From assembly GCA_002163975.1 (NCBI GenBank), contig CP019636.1:6823501-6887500 (forward strand): a stretch of DNA of 64,000 nt. Direction: 5' to 3'. Positions 50,516 to 59,154 of the stretch are shown in pieces. Source of the stretch: Nostocales cyanobacterium HT-58-2 (GTDB taxonomy: Bacteria > Cyanobacteriota > Cyanobacteriia > Cyanobacteriales > Nostocaceae). The translations under genes were made by a program, and so were the position numbers. Below the pieces are notes generated by a model. It had not been told where the DNA came from. It ran no database searches and saw nothing but the letters and a program-made list of their open reading frames with translations. Each line of letters begins with the position of its first letter. Position 1 is the stretch's first letter.

Positions 50516-51151
50516 TTATCGAGATTTATGTTTATTTCCTCCAGTTCTCTCATACTTTGTAGTCTTACCATGTGCTTTGCGTTCTATAGTTTTTTTATCG
50601 CTTTTTACTCCGAAATTCTTTGCAACTTGACTTATCAATTCACGACTGACACCATACTTCTTTCCTAACTGTATAAAAGGAATTGTTAAGTCATGTTCTA
50701 AATTATTTGTTAACTCTAATATTGCTTTTATAGCTATCTGTCTTTCAATGCTCATTTTACGACTGTTAGGAGTAGTCATGCTCCTTAACACTTCATTATG
50801 GTTTATAGGTTCATACTCTACTTTGACTTGTAAAGAAGAGCAAATCTTATTAATTATTAGGGAGCGTTCCTCATTGGGTTTGCCTAAAATATGAATACGT
50901 TTTTCATGTATTTTATTAAATTCACTATCAACATAACTACCGTAGGCAAGTACTTGACCTAGTGCATACTTCCAATCTTTCAACATTTTGACTTCAATAA
51001 CTTGCGAATCAGTAAGAATATCAATCTCACCTATGGTTATAGGCCATCCTATTTTAACTTCCTCAAGCTTCCCACCATTTTTTAAAGATTCTGCAAGTTT
51101 ATTTCTATAATATGACTCGATGGAAGGTACAACACGATTTTGTAAACTCAT
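50516..51151 (-). CDS. PD-(D/E)XK-like nuclease with C-terminal helix-turn-helix
   Basis: The 211-residue protein has a nuclease-like core: GWPITIGEIDILTDSQVIEV then KMLKDWKYALGQVLAYGSYV, where the pattern E-I-D-(9)-E-V-K is a PD-(D/E)XK active site and the following helix W-K-x-A-L-G-Q-V-L-A-Y is typical of a group of viral and bacterial nuclease-like proteins, as is KRIHILG. Residues about 150-180 (IQLGKKYGVSRELISQVAKN) look like a helix-turn-helix, followed by a basic tail (KKTIERKAHGKTTKYERTGG). Sequence and spacing suggest a DNA-acting enzyme, possibly in defence. It is convergent with SelD and divergent from a HigB/HigA pair. Confidence 0.55.
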   Translation of the reverse strand: MSLQNRVVPSIESYYRNKLAESLKNGGKLEEVKIGWPITIGEIDILTDSQVIEVKMLKDWKYALGQVLAYGSYVDSEFNKIHEKRIHILGKPNEERSLIINKICSSLQVKVEYEPINHNEVLRSMTTPNSRKMSIERQIAIKAILELTNNLEHDLTIPFIQLGKKYGVSRELISQVAKNFGVKSDKKTIERKAHGKTTKYERTGGNKHKSR

Positions 51152-51328
51152 ATTTTTATTTTTCGCTGATGAAAAGTTATTTCTTAACTTTTTTGCTCTC
51201 TTCTCTGAAAGACATAAACCTTTCTATAAACTGTTCCCCTTATTCTCCCAATAGTCACGATTCCATCCTTAATAGGATGGCATAATATTCCAAATATAAA
51301 ATATTAAAGTAAGTTTTTGGAGTTAAAG

Positions 51329-51724
51329 GTGAGTGAGGAGTGGCAGATTGTCTTTTACCGGGAGGATGATGATACTGAACCTGTACAGCAGTTTCTGCAA
51401 GACTCCTCCCTCACACCTGGAGAACTAAAACAGTTTCAGGTTCGCTTGACTCTTTTAACACAAAAAGGATTGTCTTTACTCTTGGAGCGATCAGATATCC
51501 TCGATAAGATTAAGGGAGAGAAAAACCTCTACGAGTTACGCCTAGACAATACTCCTAATAATCCACGTATTTTTTTGTGTGCTTTAGTAGGTAAGCGTTT
51601 AGTACTGCTACACGCTTTCAAAAAGAAGGGACGCAAAACCCCAAAACTAGAGATAAAAATTGCAGCTAAGCGACGGGATTTGGTACTAGCAAATGAGGAG
51701 GATAGAGAAGAAAATGAAGAATAA
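51329..51724 (+). CDS. higB: HigB-like (Gp49/RelE superfamily) toxin
   Basis: The protein of 131 residues fits the phage-derived Gp49/HigB toxin family: WQIVFYREDDDTEPVQQFLQ at the start, QVRLTLLTQKG in the middle, then LYELRLDNTPNNPRIFLCAL and RLVLLHAFKKKGRKTP, where the strand L-Y-E-L-R-x and L-L-H-x-F-x-K-K are hallmarks. The usual activity is mRNA cleavage on the ribosome. The GTG at 51329 has a good TTGGAG site six bases upstream and is preferred to the TTG at 51317. The antitoxin start codon lies inside its 3' end, an 11-base overlap. Confidence 0.78.
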   Translation: MSEEWQIVFYREDDDTEPVQQFLQDSSLTPGELKQFQVRLTLLTQKGLSLLLERSDILDKIKGEKNLYELRLDNTPNNPRIFLCALVGKRLVLLHAFKKKGRKTPKLEIKIAAKRRDLVLANEEDREENEE

Positions 51725-52076
51725 CCCTCACTTAGGAAGTGATGTTCTGGCTTTCCTAGACGCGATTGTACCCGATACAGCAGAGACTCGTCGCGTTGAG
51801 CAGCAAGAATTCTTTCGCTTAGCTTTAACTCAGGCGATGCGGGAGATTCGTAAAAAAGCTGGACTTACCCAAGAGCAAGTCGCTGAACGTCTTGGAGTGG
51901 AACAGAGTTGGGTTTCCCAGTTGGAAAGCGTTAATCACGACCACACTTTTGAGTCAGTCATCGCCTATCTAGATGCTTTAGGAGCAAAGCTGGAATTATC
52001 GTTTGTTCTGGGAGGAGAAAAAATCTCTGTAAATCATGAGGAGACTGTTAGGGCTAAAATTGTTAGAAAAGGTTAG
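51714..52076 (+). CDS. higA: HigA-like XRE-family antitoxin
   Basis: The 120-residue protein has an N-terminal helical region (GSDVLAFLDAIVPDTAETRR) and a Cro/C1-type helix-turn-helix at about residues 50-85: REIRKKAGLTQEQVAERLGV, then EQSWVSQLES, with S-x-V-S-x-(L/I)-E as the recognition helix, and a YLDALGAKLELSFVL tail. It follows the HigB toxin with overlap, the inverted toxin-first order typical of HigBA. The ATG at 51714 is preferred; the frame is open seven codons earlier. It should repress its own operon. Confidence 0.8.
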   Translation: MKNNPHLGSDVLAFLDAIVPDTAETRRVEQQEFFRLALTQAMREIRKKAGLTQEQVAERLGVEQSWVSQLESVNHDHTFESVIAYLDALGAKLELSFVLGGEKISVNHEETVRAKIVRKG

Positions 52077-52090
52077 TTTGGTTCGTGTGA

Positions 52091-52111
52091 GGCGATAAAT
52101 TTCTTATCGCC
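52091..52111 (+). other. Perfect stem-loop after higA
   Basis: GGCGATAA-ATTTC-TTATCGCC is an 8-bp perfect hairpin 14 bases after the antitoxin stop codon. No U-run follows (CAAGAGC). It may be a weak terminator or a palindromic repeat derived from the HIP1 core. Confidence 0.55.
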
Positions 52112-52152
52112 CAAGAGCTAATATAGCCGACGTTCGCTATGCTCAAGCTCCC

Positions 52153-52581
52153 TTACCAATAATCTAAAAACTGTTCTGGCACTAACCTTAATTCTCCTGA
52201 TTTGAAGCGGTTAATATCTACCCAAAGAGCAGCTTTCTCTCGCTCACCTTCAGAAAAAACTAACTTCTCAAGTTGATAGAATTTGGAGTCAACAAAGTCG
52301 CTTTCATAAAGTTGAATAATTTCATGACCTGGTTGACCATTGAAAGTAAAGATATTTTCCAAACAACCCAAGTAACGAATATTTGTTAAATCTGCTTGGA
52401 TTTCTTCTTGGAACTCCCGTTTGAGGGCTTCTAAGCTTGTTTCACCAAAGTCAACTCCACCACCCATTGCGCGGTAAAAAGTGACTTCCTTCACTGGATC
52501 GTAACCTTCAGAAAGGAAGATGCGATCGCCATCGCGAATCAGCCCCAAAGCTAGGACACGAATTTCCCCTGGTTTATGCAT
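52153..52581 (-). CDS. Nudix hydrolase
   Basis: The 142-residue protein carries a full Nudix box, GGGVDFGETSLEALKREFQE followed by EI, matching G-x5-E-x7-R-E-x-x-E-E. Nudix enzymes hydrolyse nucleoside diphosphates linked to another group; the substrate is not deducible. It begins MHKPGEIRVLALGLIRDGDR. The DUF3531 gene upstream ends 8 bases before its start, so the two form a short operon. Confidence 0.9.
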   Translation of the reverse strand: MHKPGEIRVLALGLIRDGDRIFLSEGYDPVKEVTFYRAMGGGVDFGETSLEALKREFQEEIQADLTNIRYLGCLENIFTFNGQPGHEIIQLYESDFVDSKFYQLEKLVFSEGEREKAALWVDINRFKSGELRLVPEQFLDYW

Positions 52582-52589
52582 TTTTGTTG

Positions 52590-53042
52590 TTAGTTCACGT
52601 CAAGAAACGAAGGACGAGTGTCACTGTCCTCGATAGACCAATCTTCATTTTCGCCGCCAATGTACAATTGCTCAATAGTGACGTACTCTTGGCTGAGTTG
52701 CTTGAGAGCGTTAATGAGAATATCGAGGGCGATCGCGTCGGAAGTTCCCAAGTCAAACCAACAACGCGCCCATGTTCCCTCATACTCAAACTCACCCATA
52801 TTGTGCATCAGCGCCACCAAACTTTTCTCATACCCTTGGGAATCGTAATCCATGTAGCTGAGGTCTAATCCAGTCTCTTGTACCTGGAGATTTTCTGCAT
52901 TAAAAGCACCCAATTTACCCAGATAAAACCAGGAATTGAAAACCTCTTCTACATACTGTTTTTCTTTCTCAGAAGGGATTGTGCTGAATTTTAGCCAAAT
53001 CCACAAATCAAAAGGATTAATCTCGCGAAACTTTACTTGCAT
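52590..53042 (-). CDS. DUF3531 family protein
   Basis: The 150-residue acidic protein begins MQVKFREINPFDLWIWLKF and contains WARCWFDLGTSDAIALDILINAL in two parts, the pattern of DUF3531, a family of cyanobacteria and plastids. No catalytic motif is visible. It is rich in aromatic and acidic residues and has no signal peptide or membrane segment. It is followed within 8 bases by the Nudix gene. Function unknown. Confidence 0.75.
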   Translation of the reverse strand: MQVKFREINPFDLWIWLKFSTIPSEKEKQYVEEVFNSWFYLGKLGAFNAENLQVQETGLDLSYMDYDSQGYEKSLVALMHNMGEFEYEGTWARCWFDLGTSDAIALDILINALKQLSQEYVTIEQLYIGGENEDWSIEDSDTRPSFLDVN

Positions 53043-53207
53043 ATGTCTTAGATATTCAATCTAAATTAGTGTTTCTCACACACACCTTATTGTAGAAGAG
53101 TAGAAGGTGCGTAAGATGCAATTGAGAGTAAAGGAGTTGAGACGTGGAGGAAGAAGCAAGAAGCCGCTTTACTCCGGTGTTCCTCTGCTTCCTCTTTCCC
53201 TCATCTC

Positions 53208-54125
53208 CTACTGAGCAGAACTACTCAGGCTTTCCGCCGCCTTACGTCGTTCACGTTCAATTTGTCTTGCCAAATCACCTGGGAGTTGAGACTTCTTTGT
53301 TAAGGCTTTGTCAAAATTATTAACCGCCTCCTGCATCAGTTGCGAGTTTTGCTCTTTCTTCGCCTGTTCTCGCAGGATTTGAGCCTTAAGATAATACAAT
53401 TCGGGGTTATCAGTTGTCACCTTTAAGGCACGGTTAGCATAGTCTAGCGCTTGAGGAAACTGTTTTAAATCCCGGTAAGCAAGAGCGATACCCCTGTCTG
53501 CTAAATACTGGGGAGCAGCATTTTTTTCTAACTTTTCAATCGCCTGTTGCGGGTTAGAAAAAGGCAAATTGACAGCCAGCATTAAATCCATGTACCCCTT
53601 GAGTAAATTGAGTTCTGGATCGTTAGCAGAGATTGCTTCGGCTTTGTCCAGATGTTGATAAACTTGACGCAGCCTGCTTAGTGCTTCTGGTGCACCCTTT
53701 ACTGTACCCTCACGTTGTAAAATAACTGCTCCTTCTAAAAACAGACCAACAGCAGCATATAGATTTCCGCGCAAGGGATCTTTGGAAATTAAATTTTGTG
53801 CAGTTTCTGAAGTCTTCTTGCTATAGGCGTCTAGTGTCGCCCAATCCTTATTGGTATATGCTAAAGATGCTTTCATAGCATAGGCTAAAGGTTCATTTGG
53901 TTCTTTAGACAATGCTTGTTGCAGGTAACGGTCTGCAATTTGATAGTCTCCCTGTTGGAAAATGGCTTTGAATGCTGCTTCTGTTTTATCACCAATGTTG
54001 CGCGGCTCTTTAGTCCGAAAGGGATCTGCTGCAAAAGCAGGATTTGCCCAAGCATTAAGTACCAAGGTAGCTGCAAAAGCTACTTTCAGTAGGTGATAGA
54101 GTTTTGGACGCACAATTGTTTTCAT
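53208..54125 (-). CDS. TPR-repeat protein with signal peptide
   Basis: The protein of 305 residues starts MKTIVRPKLYHLLKVAFAAT then LVLNAWANPAFAAD, a signal peptide with an A-x-A cleavage site, so it is periplasmic or lumenal. The mature part contains TPR-like helix pairs: GDYQIADRYLQQALSKEPNE, then LAYAMKASLAYTNKDWATLD, and later RGIALAYRDLKQFPQALDYA with NRALKVTTDNPELYYLKAQI. It likely acts as a protein-protein scaffold; homologues (Sll0314-like) are conserved in cyanobacteria. A start four codons upstream (54137) is possible but would place an extra short tail before the signal. Confidence 0.8.
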   Translation of the reverse strand: MKTIVRPKLYHLLKVAFAATLVLNAWANPAFAADPFRTKEPRNIGDKTEAAFKAIFQQGDYQIADRYLQQALSKEPNEPLAYAMKASLAYTNKDWATLDAYSKKTSETAQNLISKDPLRGNLYAAVGLFLEGAVILQREGTVKGAPEALSRLRQVYQHLDKAEAISANDPELNLLKGYMDLMLAVNLPFSNPQQAIEKLEKNAAPQYLADRGIALAYRDLKQFPQALDYANRALKVTTDNPELYYLKAQILREQAKKEQNSQLMQEAVNNFDKALTKKSQLPGDLARQIERERRKAAESLSSSAQ

Positions 54126-54137
54126 AACTAAACCCAT

Positions 54138-54671
54138 ATCTTCTTCACTTGTCTAGAGTATATTTACGTTTACAATTGTTTTAAAGAATACTTAAAAAAC
54201 AAGAATAATTTTTTTGAACTTATCTCTATTTAAGTCAAAAATTTGCAGATTATTTGACTCTGGTAATTTTTCTATGTTCCCATGCTTGCTGTAGCTATTG
54301 TTCAAGAGTAATTTTGCCACAATGGAGAGAAGCGTCGTGGGGTGAGTCCAGCGCTGCGGGAGGTTTCCAACGCCAGATACCTACGGAGGGAAACCCTCCT
54401 GCAGTACTGGCTCCTCCGCAGGCGACTGGCGCTCGCGCAGCGTATCCGTAGGATTCACCCGAAGGGGGTTCTCCCCGTTGTGGCGACTTCGGAAGAGAAG
54501 TACGAGCGGTAGTTTCCACCATTCGTAACTTCAAACAGAAGCAGGATATTTCTTGCTGCAAGATAGATTTTGCTAATGTATCGAATGCGCTCTAAATTTT
54601 TCGGGACTTTGCAGTCGCTTGCAGTGTAGTTAATAAATAAGTTGCTGACTTTTTTTTGGTAATCTCAACAA
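54138..54671. other. Spacer with GC-rich repeat mosaic
   Basis: No gene is seen in 534 bases. At about 54335-54480 lies a dense set of inverted phrases (GGGAGGTTTCC and GGGAAACCCTCC; GGCTCCTCCGCAGGCGACTGG; CGCTCGCGCAGCG) of the kind also found in the atp spacers and near 44810. Both strands are open over parts of it, which reflects GC-rich repeats and not coding. Confidence 0.5.
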
Positions 54672-55343
54672 ATGCTCTATCTCAGAAACCTAACTTATCA
54701 TCCCACGGCTTGCCCAACAGCTATTCTCAAATCAATCAACCTGGAATTAGCACCCCAGCAGCTAGGTCTAATTATCGGACCAAGTGGTTCTGGTAAAAGT
54801 ACGTTACTTGAAATTTTGTCTGGACTTGCTGAACCAACATCAGGTTCAGTTTTTTGGCGCGAACAAGAACTGATAGCCGAACAGCTGCAACAACTGGCTG
54901 GCTTGGTCTTTCAGTTTCCTGAGAGGCATTTTTGTGGCGGTTCTCTTTTAGAAGAATTGCGCTTGGGACATCCAGAGTTAGGAATAGAGCGAGTTAAGCA
55001 AGCACTAGCAGAAGTAGGATTAGAGCATTTAGGGCTTAGTACAGCACCTTATGCTTTGAGTGGAGGTCAGCAGAGGCGTTTAGCTTTGGCCGTGCAGTTG
55101 ATTCGTCAACCACATTTATTACTATTAGATGAACCAACAGCTGGTTTGGATTGGTCAATGCGTCAGCAATTGGTTAGTTTATTGGCAAAACTGAAACAAG
55201 ATTGGACTCTACTGGTTGTAACTCACGATGCTGGGGATTTGTTGGCTATAGCAGACCGTTGTTGGACCCTCAAACATGGTGAATTAGAATCAGTAGATCC
55301 TGTAGCACTGGGTGCTGAGAAAGAACCTCAAGCAGCAGTGTGA
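54672..55343 (+). CDS. ABC transporter ATP-binding protein (ECF/ABCI11-like)
   Basis: The 223-residue ATPase has Walker A GPSGSGKSTLLEILSGL, a Q-loop FQFPERHFCGGSLLEELRLG (F-Q-x-P-E-x-(H/Q)-F is typical of energy-coupling factor and CbiO-type ATPases), signature YALSGGQQRRLALAVQL, Walker B LLLLDEPTAGLD and the switch histidine in VVTHD. It stands alone with no permease next to it. Cyanobacterial and plant ABCI11/NAP14 proteins have this form and are linked to metal or vitamin homeostasis; that link is by family memory. Length is normal for a single domain. Confidence 0.85.
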   Translation: MLYLRNLTYHPTACPTAILKSINLELAPQQLGLIIGPSGSGKSTLLEILSGLAEPTSGSVFWREQELIAEQLQQLAGLVFQFPERHFCGGSLLEELRLGHPELGIERVKQALAEVGLEHLGLSTAPYALSGGQQRRLALAVQLIRQPHLLLLDEPTAGLDWSMRQQLVSLLAKLKQDWTLLVVTHDAGDLLAIADRCWTLKHGELESVDPVALGAEKEPQAAV

Positions 55344-55580
55344 AGGGAAAGTGGTGAGAGTGGGAGAAGACAAATATTGACCAAGCCCCTTTGGGGCGGC
55401 AACGCTTAAGAGGGAACGCTTAACAGTGAAGGAACTAGCTCCCAATTTTGGGTACAAGCCCGTTGTGTTGTTCCCAAGGCGCGAAGAAAAAAGGCGTCCT
55501 TGTTGAAATCAAGAGCTTTTAAGTATGGGGATTCCCTGTTGCCTGTTGGCTGTTGGCTGTTGCCTGTTGCCTATTCCCTT
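55344..55580. repeat. Spacer with GTTGCCTGTTG direct repeats
   Basis: Near 55537-55578 the phrases GTTGCCTGTTG, GCTGTTGGCTGTTG and CCTGTTGCC repeat in tandem, like the arms of the inverted-repeat element at 39749-39903. Nothing else is seen in the 237-base gap. Confidence 0.6.
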
Positions 55581-55847
55581 TTAATAATGACTCATTTGGC
55601 AAAACTGACTGATGTGCAGTTGTGCTTCACCATGATCTGGAATCCAAGCTAACCATTCCTCATCAGACACCTGACACAGCAGCAATGCTTCGTCAAAACT
55701 GTAGGGGTTAGGAAGTTCCAAGAGCTTCACCCAAATGTGAGCGTGGAAATCCTGTGGTAACTCTGTGAGGAAAAACTGGCTTGACCAATCCGGATTTTGC
55801 CATATGGCTTGCATGGCAGAATCTGGTCTACTTAAATCTAGTTTCAT
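55581..55847 (-). CDS. Small conserved hypothetical protein
   Basis: I do not recognise a named family. The 88-residue acidic protein begins MKLDLSRPDSAMQAIWQNPD and contains WVKLLELPNPYSFDEALLLC and VSDEEWLAWIPDHGEAQLHI. The composition, with several Trp and a regular hydrophobic pattern, looks like a real small globular protein, and such short genes beside pcyA are common in cyanobacteria. It has no signal peptide or membrane segment. Function unknown. Confidence 0.65.
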   Translation of the reverse strand: MKLDLSRPDSAMQAIWQNPDWSSQFFLTELPQDFHAHIWVKLLELPNPYSFDEALLLCQVSDEEWLAWIPDHGEAQLHISQFCQMSHY

Positions 55848-56059
55848 GGCTTTGCTTTAGCCTTCACTAATGGGCTAATACAATATTATTTCTGTAACTA
55901 AGACTACAAAATAAGCCATGCTTTTGAAAAGTCACTGTTTTATAACTTTACGTTTCTCGTTGTGAGTGTTTGATTGTGTTGCAAGCTGGCTCGGTTGAGA
56001 CTTTATGGGCGGTAGACTGGTAACTGAATGACATTCCCCGCTTATAAATCTCATAAAAT

Positions 56060-56797
56060 ATGACAACAACTCCTTTACCATCGCTGCGCGAGCAACAACA
56101 TCCGCTCATTCGTCAACTGGCAGATTCTATAGAAGCAGCATGGCATAAGCATTTGGACTTGTCACCCTACCATTTGCCTGATGAGTTTGGGTATGTAGAA
56201 GGTCGCTTAGAAGGAGAGAAACTAACGATAGAAAACCGCTGCTATCAAACGCCTCAGTTCCGAAAAATGCACCTAGAACTGGCAAAGGTGGGAAATTTGC
56301 TAGATATATTGCACTGCGTTATGTTTCCCCGTCCAGAATACGACATACCAATGTTTGGGTGTGATTTAGTTGGAGGAAGAGGTCAAATTAGTGCGGCGAT
56401 CGCAGACCTTTCTCCACTCAACTCCCAGCACGCTCTCCCAAAATCATATGCTTCTGCACTGGTGACACTACCTGAGTTGAACTTCTCCCAGCCGAGGGAA
56501 TTACCTGAGTGGGGAGATATCTTTTCAGAATTTTGCATTTTTGTACGTCCCAGTTCCCCTGAAGAAGAAAATCTATTTCTCTCCCGCACGCAGGACTTTT
56601 TAGAAATACATTGCACGCAAGCGAGCATCTCTCAAACCGTTTCATCAGAACAGGCGGTGCAAATTCTCGCTGGACAGCGCAATTACTGTACAAAACAACA
56701 ACAAAACGACAAAACCCGCCGTGTACTGGAAAAAGCTTTTGGTTTAGATTGGGCAGAACAATACATGACTACAGTTTTGTTTGATATGCCAAATTAG
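56060..56797 (+). CDS. pcyA: Phycocyanobilin:ferredoxin oxidoreductase
   Basis: PcyA reduces biliverdin IX-alpha by four electrons from ferredoxin to phycocyanobilin, the chromophore of ApcA, ApcB and ApcE encoded earlier in this window. The 245-residue protein matches the family throughout. Catalytic residues are visible: Glu73 in KMHLELAKVGN, His85 in DILHCVMFPRPEYDIP and Asp102 in MFGCDLVGG, equal to Glu76, His88 and Asp105 of the Synechocystis enzyme. The C-terminal QRNYCTKQQQNDKTRRVLEK block is also typical. It stands alone, with spacers on both sides. Confidence 0.95.
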   Translation: MTTTPLPSLREQQHPLIRQLADSIEAAWHKHLDLSPYHLPDEFGYVEGRLEGEKLTIENRCYQTPQFRKMHLELAKVGNLLDILHCVMFPRPEYDIPMFGCDLVGGRGQISAAIADLSPLNSQHALPKSYASALVTLPELNFSQPRELPEWGDIFSEFCIFVRPSSPEEENLFLSRTQDFLEIHCTQASISQTVSSEQAVQILAGQRNYCTKQQQNDKTRRVLEKAFGLDWAEQYMTTVLFDMPN

Positions 56798-57640
56798 TCA
56801 TAAAATCAAAAGTCAAAAAACTTCTTTTCTTCCCCCACCTCCCCCACTTCCCCATCTGTAGATTCTGCTACGTTTTCCAGCAACCGATAAATGTAGAATT
56901 CATTTAACTCAAGCAAAATCGAGCCACAAAATGGTTCTTTGTAAAATGTAACCTTCATCCCTCAAGAGCTTGTCTATGATGTTCGTAATCAAGTTGGGAT
57001 TAGCCGCCATTCAGTCAAAGGCAATCAACTTACCTCGTTGGTCATAGTTCTTCTCTAAAAGGAAATGCAGTTGTTACTTAGTTTTCTTTGTTATCTAGTG
57101 AGATAGACAAATCGTACTGTTGTCACTTTATTTCAAAAATCTGTAGGAAATACACCAGTTGCATTTGCATTCAATACAGTTGTTGTGGGGCGGATATCTT
57201 GTCCGCTTCTAGTTAAGGACGGGCGAGACGCCCATCCTACAACAGACACTTTGCAAGGGCGGCGGGAACCCTTCTTGCGATTCTCTGTTACCTGTAAGTG
57301 TCTTTAAGAAAATCTCCGCAATTGCCATCGTGTTTGATTATGATAGCCTCCTTTAGGCAGTGGATTTTCAGTGCTACTGAGCTTTTAACCACTGTCATTT
57401 CTCCTATGCATTCCTGCATTTCATTTGCACTCAGATGCGCTAAGTGCTTGGTGATTCACAGTAGATAACTTGTCAGTTATGACGCACTTCTTTATCGTCT
57501 GGATACCCGCCAAAATAAGGGTTTTTTGTATTGAGAAAAATAGATTGCTATTTACTAAAAACTCTTTTTGACTTAATCCAATTGCGCCTAACTCGCTTTT
57601 TTACTTCATAGATGCAAAATTTCAACTAATAGGCAAGACC
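56798..57640. other. Long spacer between pcyA and devB
   Basis: Over 843 bases no gene is supported. At 57183-57245 two neighbouring small hairpins form a REP-like element: GCGGATATCTTGTCCGC and GGGCG-AGA-CGCCC, bounded by GTTGT and ACAAC. The devB promoter must lie in the last 300 bases; I looked for an NtcA site (GTA-N8-TAC) and found no clear one. Confidence 0.5.
57183..57245. repeat. REP-like double hairpin element
   Basis: The element runs from GTTGTGGGGCGG to CATCCTACAAC. It contains GCGGA/TCCGC and GGGCG/CGCCC stems and outer GTTGT/ACAAC ends. The right half resembles the widespread GTAGGATGGGCG phrase of other elements in the window. Confidence 0.6.
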
Positions 57641-59062
57641 ATGTCAAGGGTGAGTGATCAGTCAAGCATAAGGGAGCAGTTACTTGAGAATGATAAACCA
57701 CAGATTTGGTGGTTAATTGCTGTTTCCTTGCCAGTCATAGTTGCTACTGGAGTCCTAAGCATAGCCAAAATGGAGCAATTAAAAAAGTTCAATACGCCCG
57801 CACCCAGTGCGCCAGTCGCTACAAGTATTAATGCTTTAGGGCGTTTGGAACCTCGAGGAGACGTTATTAAACTGTCTGCCCCAGCAGGACTACAAGGTAC
57901 GTCACGAGTAGAACAAATTTTTGTCAAAGAAGGGGAGCGGGTTAAAAGAAACCAAGTCATTGCAATTTTGGATAACTTCCCAACCAGTCAAGCCGCAGTA
58001 GAAGAGGCTACAGCAAAACTGCAAGAAGCCCGTGCTAATTTAGCAAATGTCAAAGCTGGCGCTCCAAGAGATATTCAAGCTCAAAGAGCCGTGATTGCTC
58101 GCCTAGAAGCACAATTGCGTGGAGAACTAGATTCTCAACAAGCAGCGATCGCTCGTGTGCAAGCACAGTTAGGAGGGGAAAAAATTGCCCTACAAGCTAC
58201 GCTCAATCGCATCCAAGCCGAACTGCAAGGGCAAAGAGATGCTTTCAGAGCGACGGTTTCGCGTATACGAGCTGAACAACGTAATGCCCAAGTCGATCTT
58301 CAACGCTATGAGATGTTATACAAAGAAGGTGCGATTTCTCAGCAGGAACGCGACAGAAGGCGATTGAGTGCAGAAACTTCGTCTGAGCAAGTTGCAGAAG
58401 CCCAAGCTAATCAAAAGCAAACAGTCGCAACTTTGCGACAGCAACTTGCTGAAGCGAGAGCCAATCAAGTCAAAACTATAGCAACTTTGCAACAGCAACT
58501 GGTCGAAGCTAGGGTTCTCCGGGACAAAACTCTCGCAACTTTGCAAAGACAAATTGAGGAAGAAAGAGCCAAATTTAACAGAATTCAAGAATCTCGTCCA
58601 ATTGATTTACTAGTAGCACAAGCACAAGTTAGCAATGCAATTGCTGTTTTGAGAAAAGCACAAGCTCAACTGAATTTAAGCTATGTCAAAGCACCAGTCT
58701 CTGGTGAAATTTTAAAAATTCATACGAAAGCAGGAGAAAGCTTGAGTGCAAATGGCATTGCTGAACTTGGACGCACTGATCAGATGATGGTGATTGCTGA
58801 AGTTCCTGAAGATAGTATTGGTAAGGTGCGTCTCGGTCAACAAGCTGTCATAACCAGCGATAATGGAGCTTTTAGCGGAGAATTACAAGGAACTGTTGCC
58901 GAGATTGGTAGAAAAATTGGCAAAAAAGATGTGCTAAATACAGATCCAGCAGCAGATATTGATGCCAGAGTTGTAGAAGTGAAAATTGCCCTGACTTCAC
59001 AAGATAGCAAACGAGTTGCAGGCTTAACTTACGCCAAGGTTGTTGTTGACATTAATATTTAA
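57641..59062 (+). CDS. devB: DevB-type membrane fusion protein of the heterocyst glycolipid exporter
   Basis: DevB is the periplasmic adaptor that connects the DevCA ABC exporter with a TolC-like outer-membrane channel, to move heterocyst glycolipids. The 473-residue protein has one N-terminal membrane helix (IWWLIAVSLPVIVATGVLSI), a biotinyl-lipoyl half (LGRLEPRGDVIKLSAPAG, VKEGERVKRNQVIAILDN), a long coiled coil rich in Q, A and R (about residues 115-345) that is larger than in typical adaptors, the second lipoyl half (NLSYVKAPVSGEILKIHTKA) and a beta-barrel domain. A GGCAAGACC stretch precedes the ATG. Gene order devB-devC-devA is the known one. Confidence 0.92.
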   Translation: MSRVSDQSSIREQLLENDKPQIWWLIAVSLPVIVATGVLSIAKMEQLKKFNTPAPSAPVATSINALGRLEPRGDVIKLSAPAGLQGTSRVEQIFVKEGERVKRNQVIAILDNFPTSQAAVEEATAKLQEARANLANVKAGAPRDIQAQRAVIARLEAQLRGELDSQQAAIARVQAQLGGEKIALQATLNRIQAELQGQRDAFRATVSRIRAEQRNAQVDLQRYEMLYKEGAISQQERDRRRLSAETSSEQVAEAQANQKQTVATLRQQLAEARANQVKTIATLQQQLVEARVLRDKTLATLQRQIEEERAKFNRIQESRPIDLLVAQAQVSNAIAVLRKAQAQLNLSYVKAPVSGEILKIHTKAGESLSANGIAELGRTDQMMVIAEVPEDSIGKVRLGQQAVITSDNGAFSGELQGTVAEIGRKIGKKDVLNTDPAADIDARVVEVKIALTSQDSKRVAGLTYAKVVVDINI

Positions 59063-59154
59063 AAACTCAATTGATATTTATGAGCTATTAGTGAATAACT
59101 CATAAGTCATGATTAAGGACTAATAACTGAGGATAAAATAACTGAGGATGAGAA

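Noticed and set aside
53100..53207. Non-coding RNA near the end of the TPR gene
   Set aside because: Only short purine/pyrimidine-rich phrases are present, typical of dispersed repeats, with no stable structure or promoter.
57250..57640. NtcA binding site upstream of devB
   Set aside because: No GTA-N8-TAC match with a suitably placed -10 was found on reading; the nearest (GTAGATAACTTGTC) has the wrong right half.
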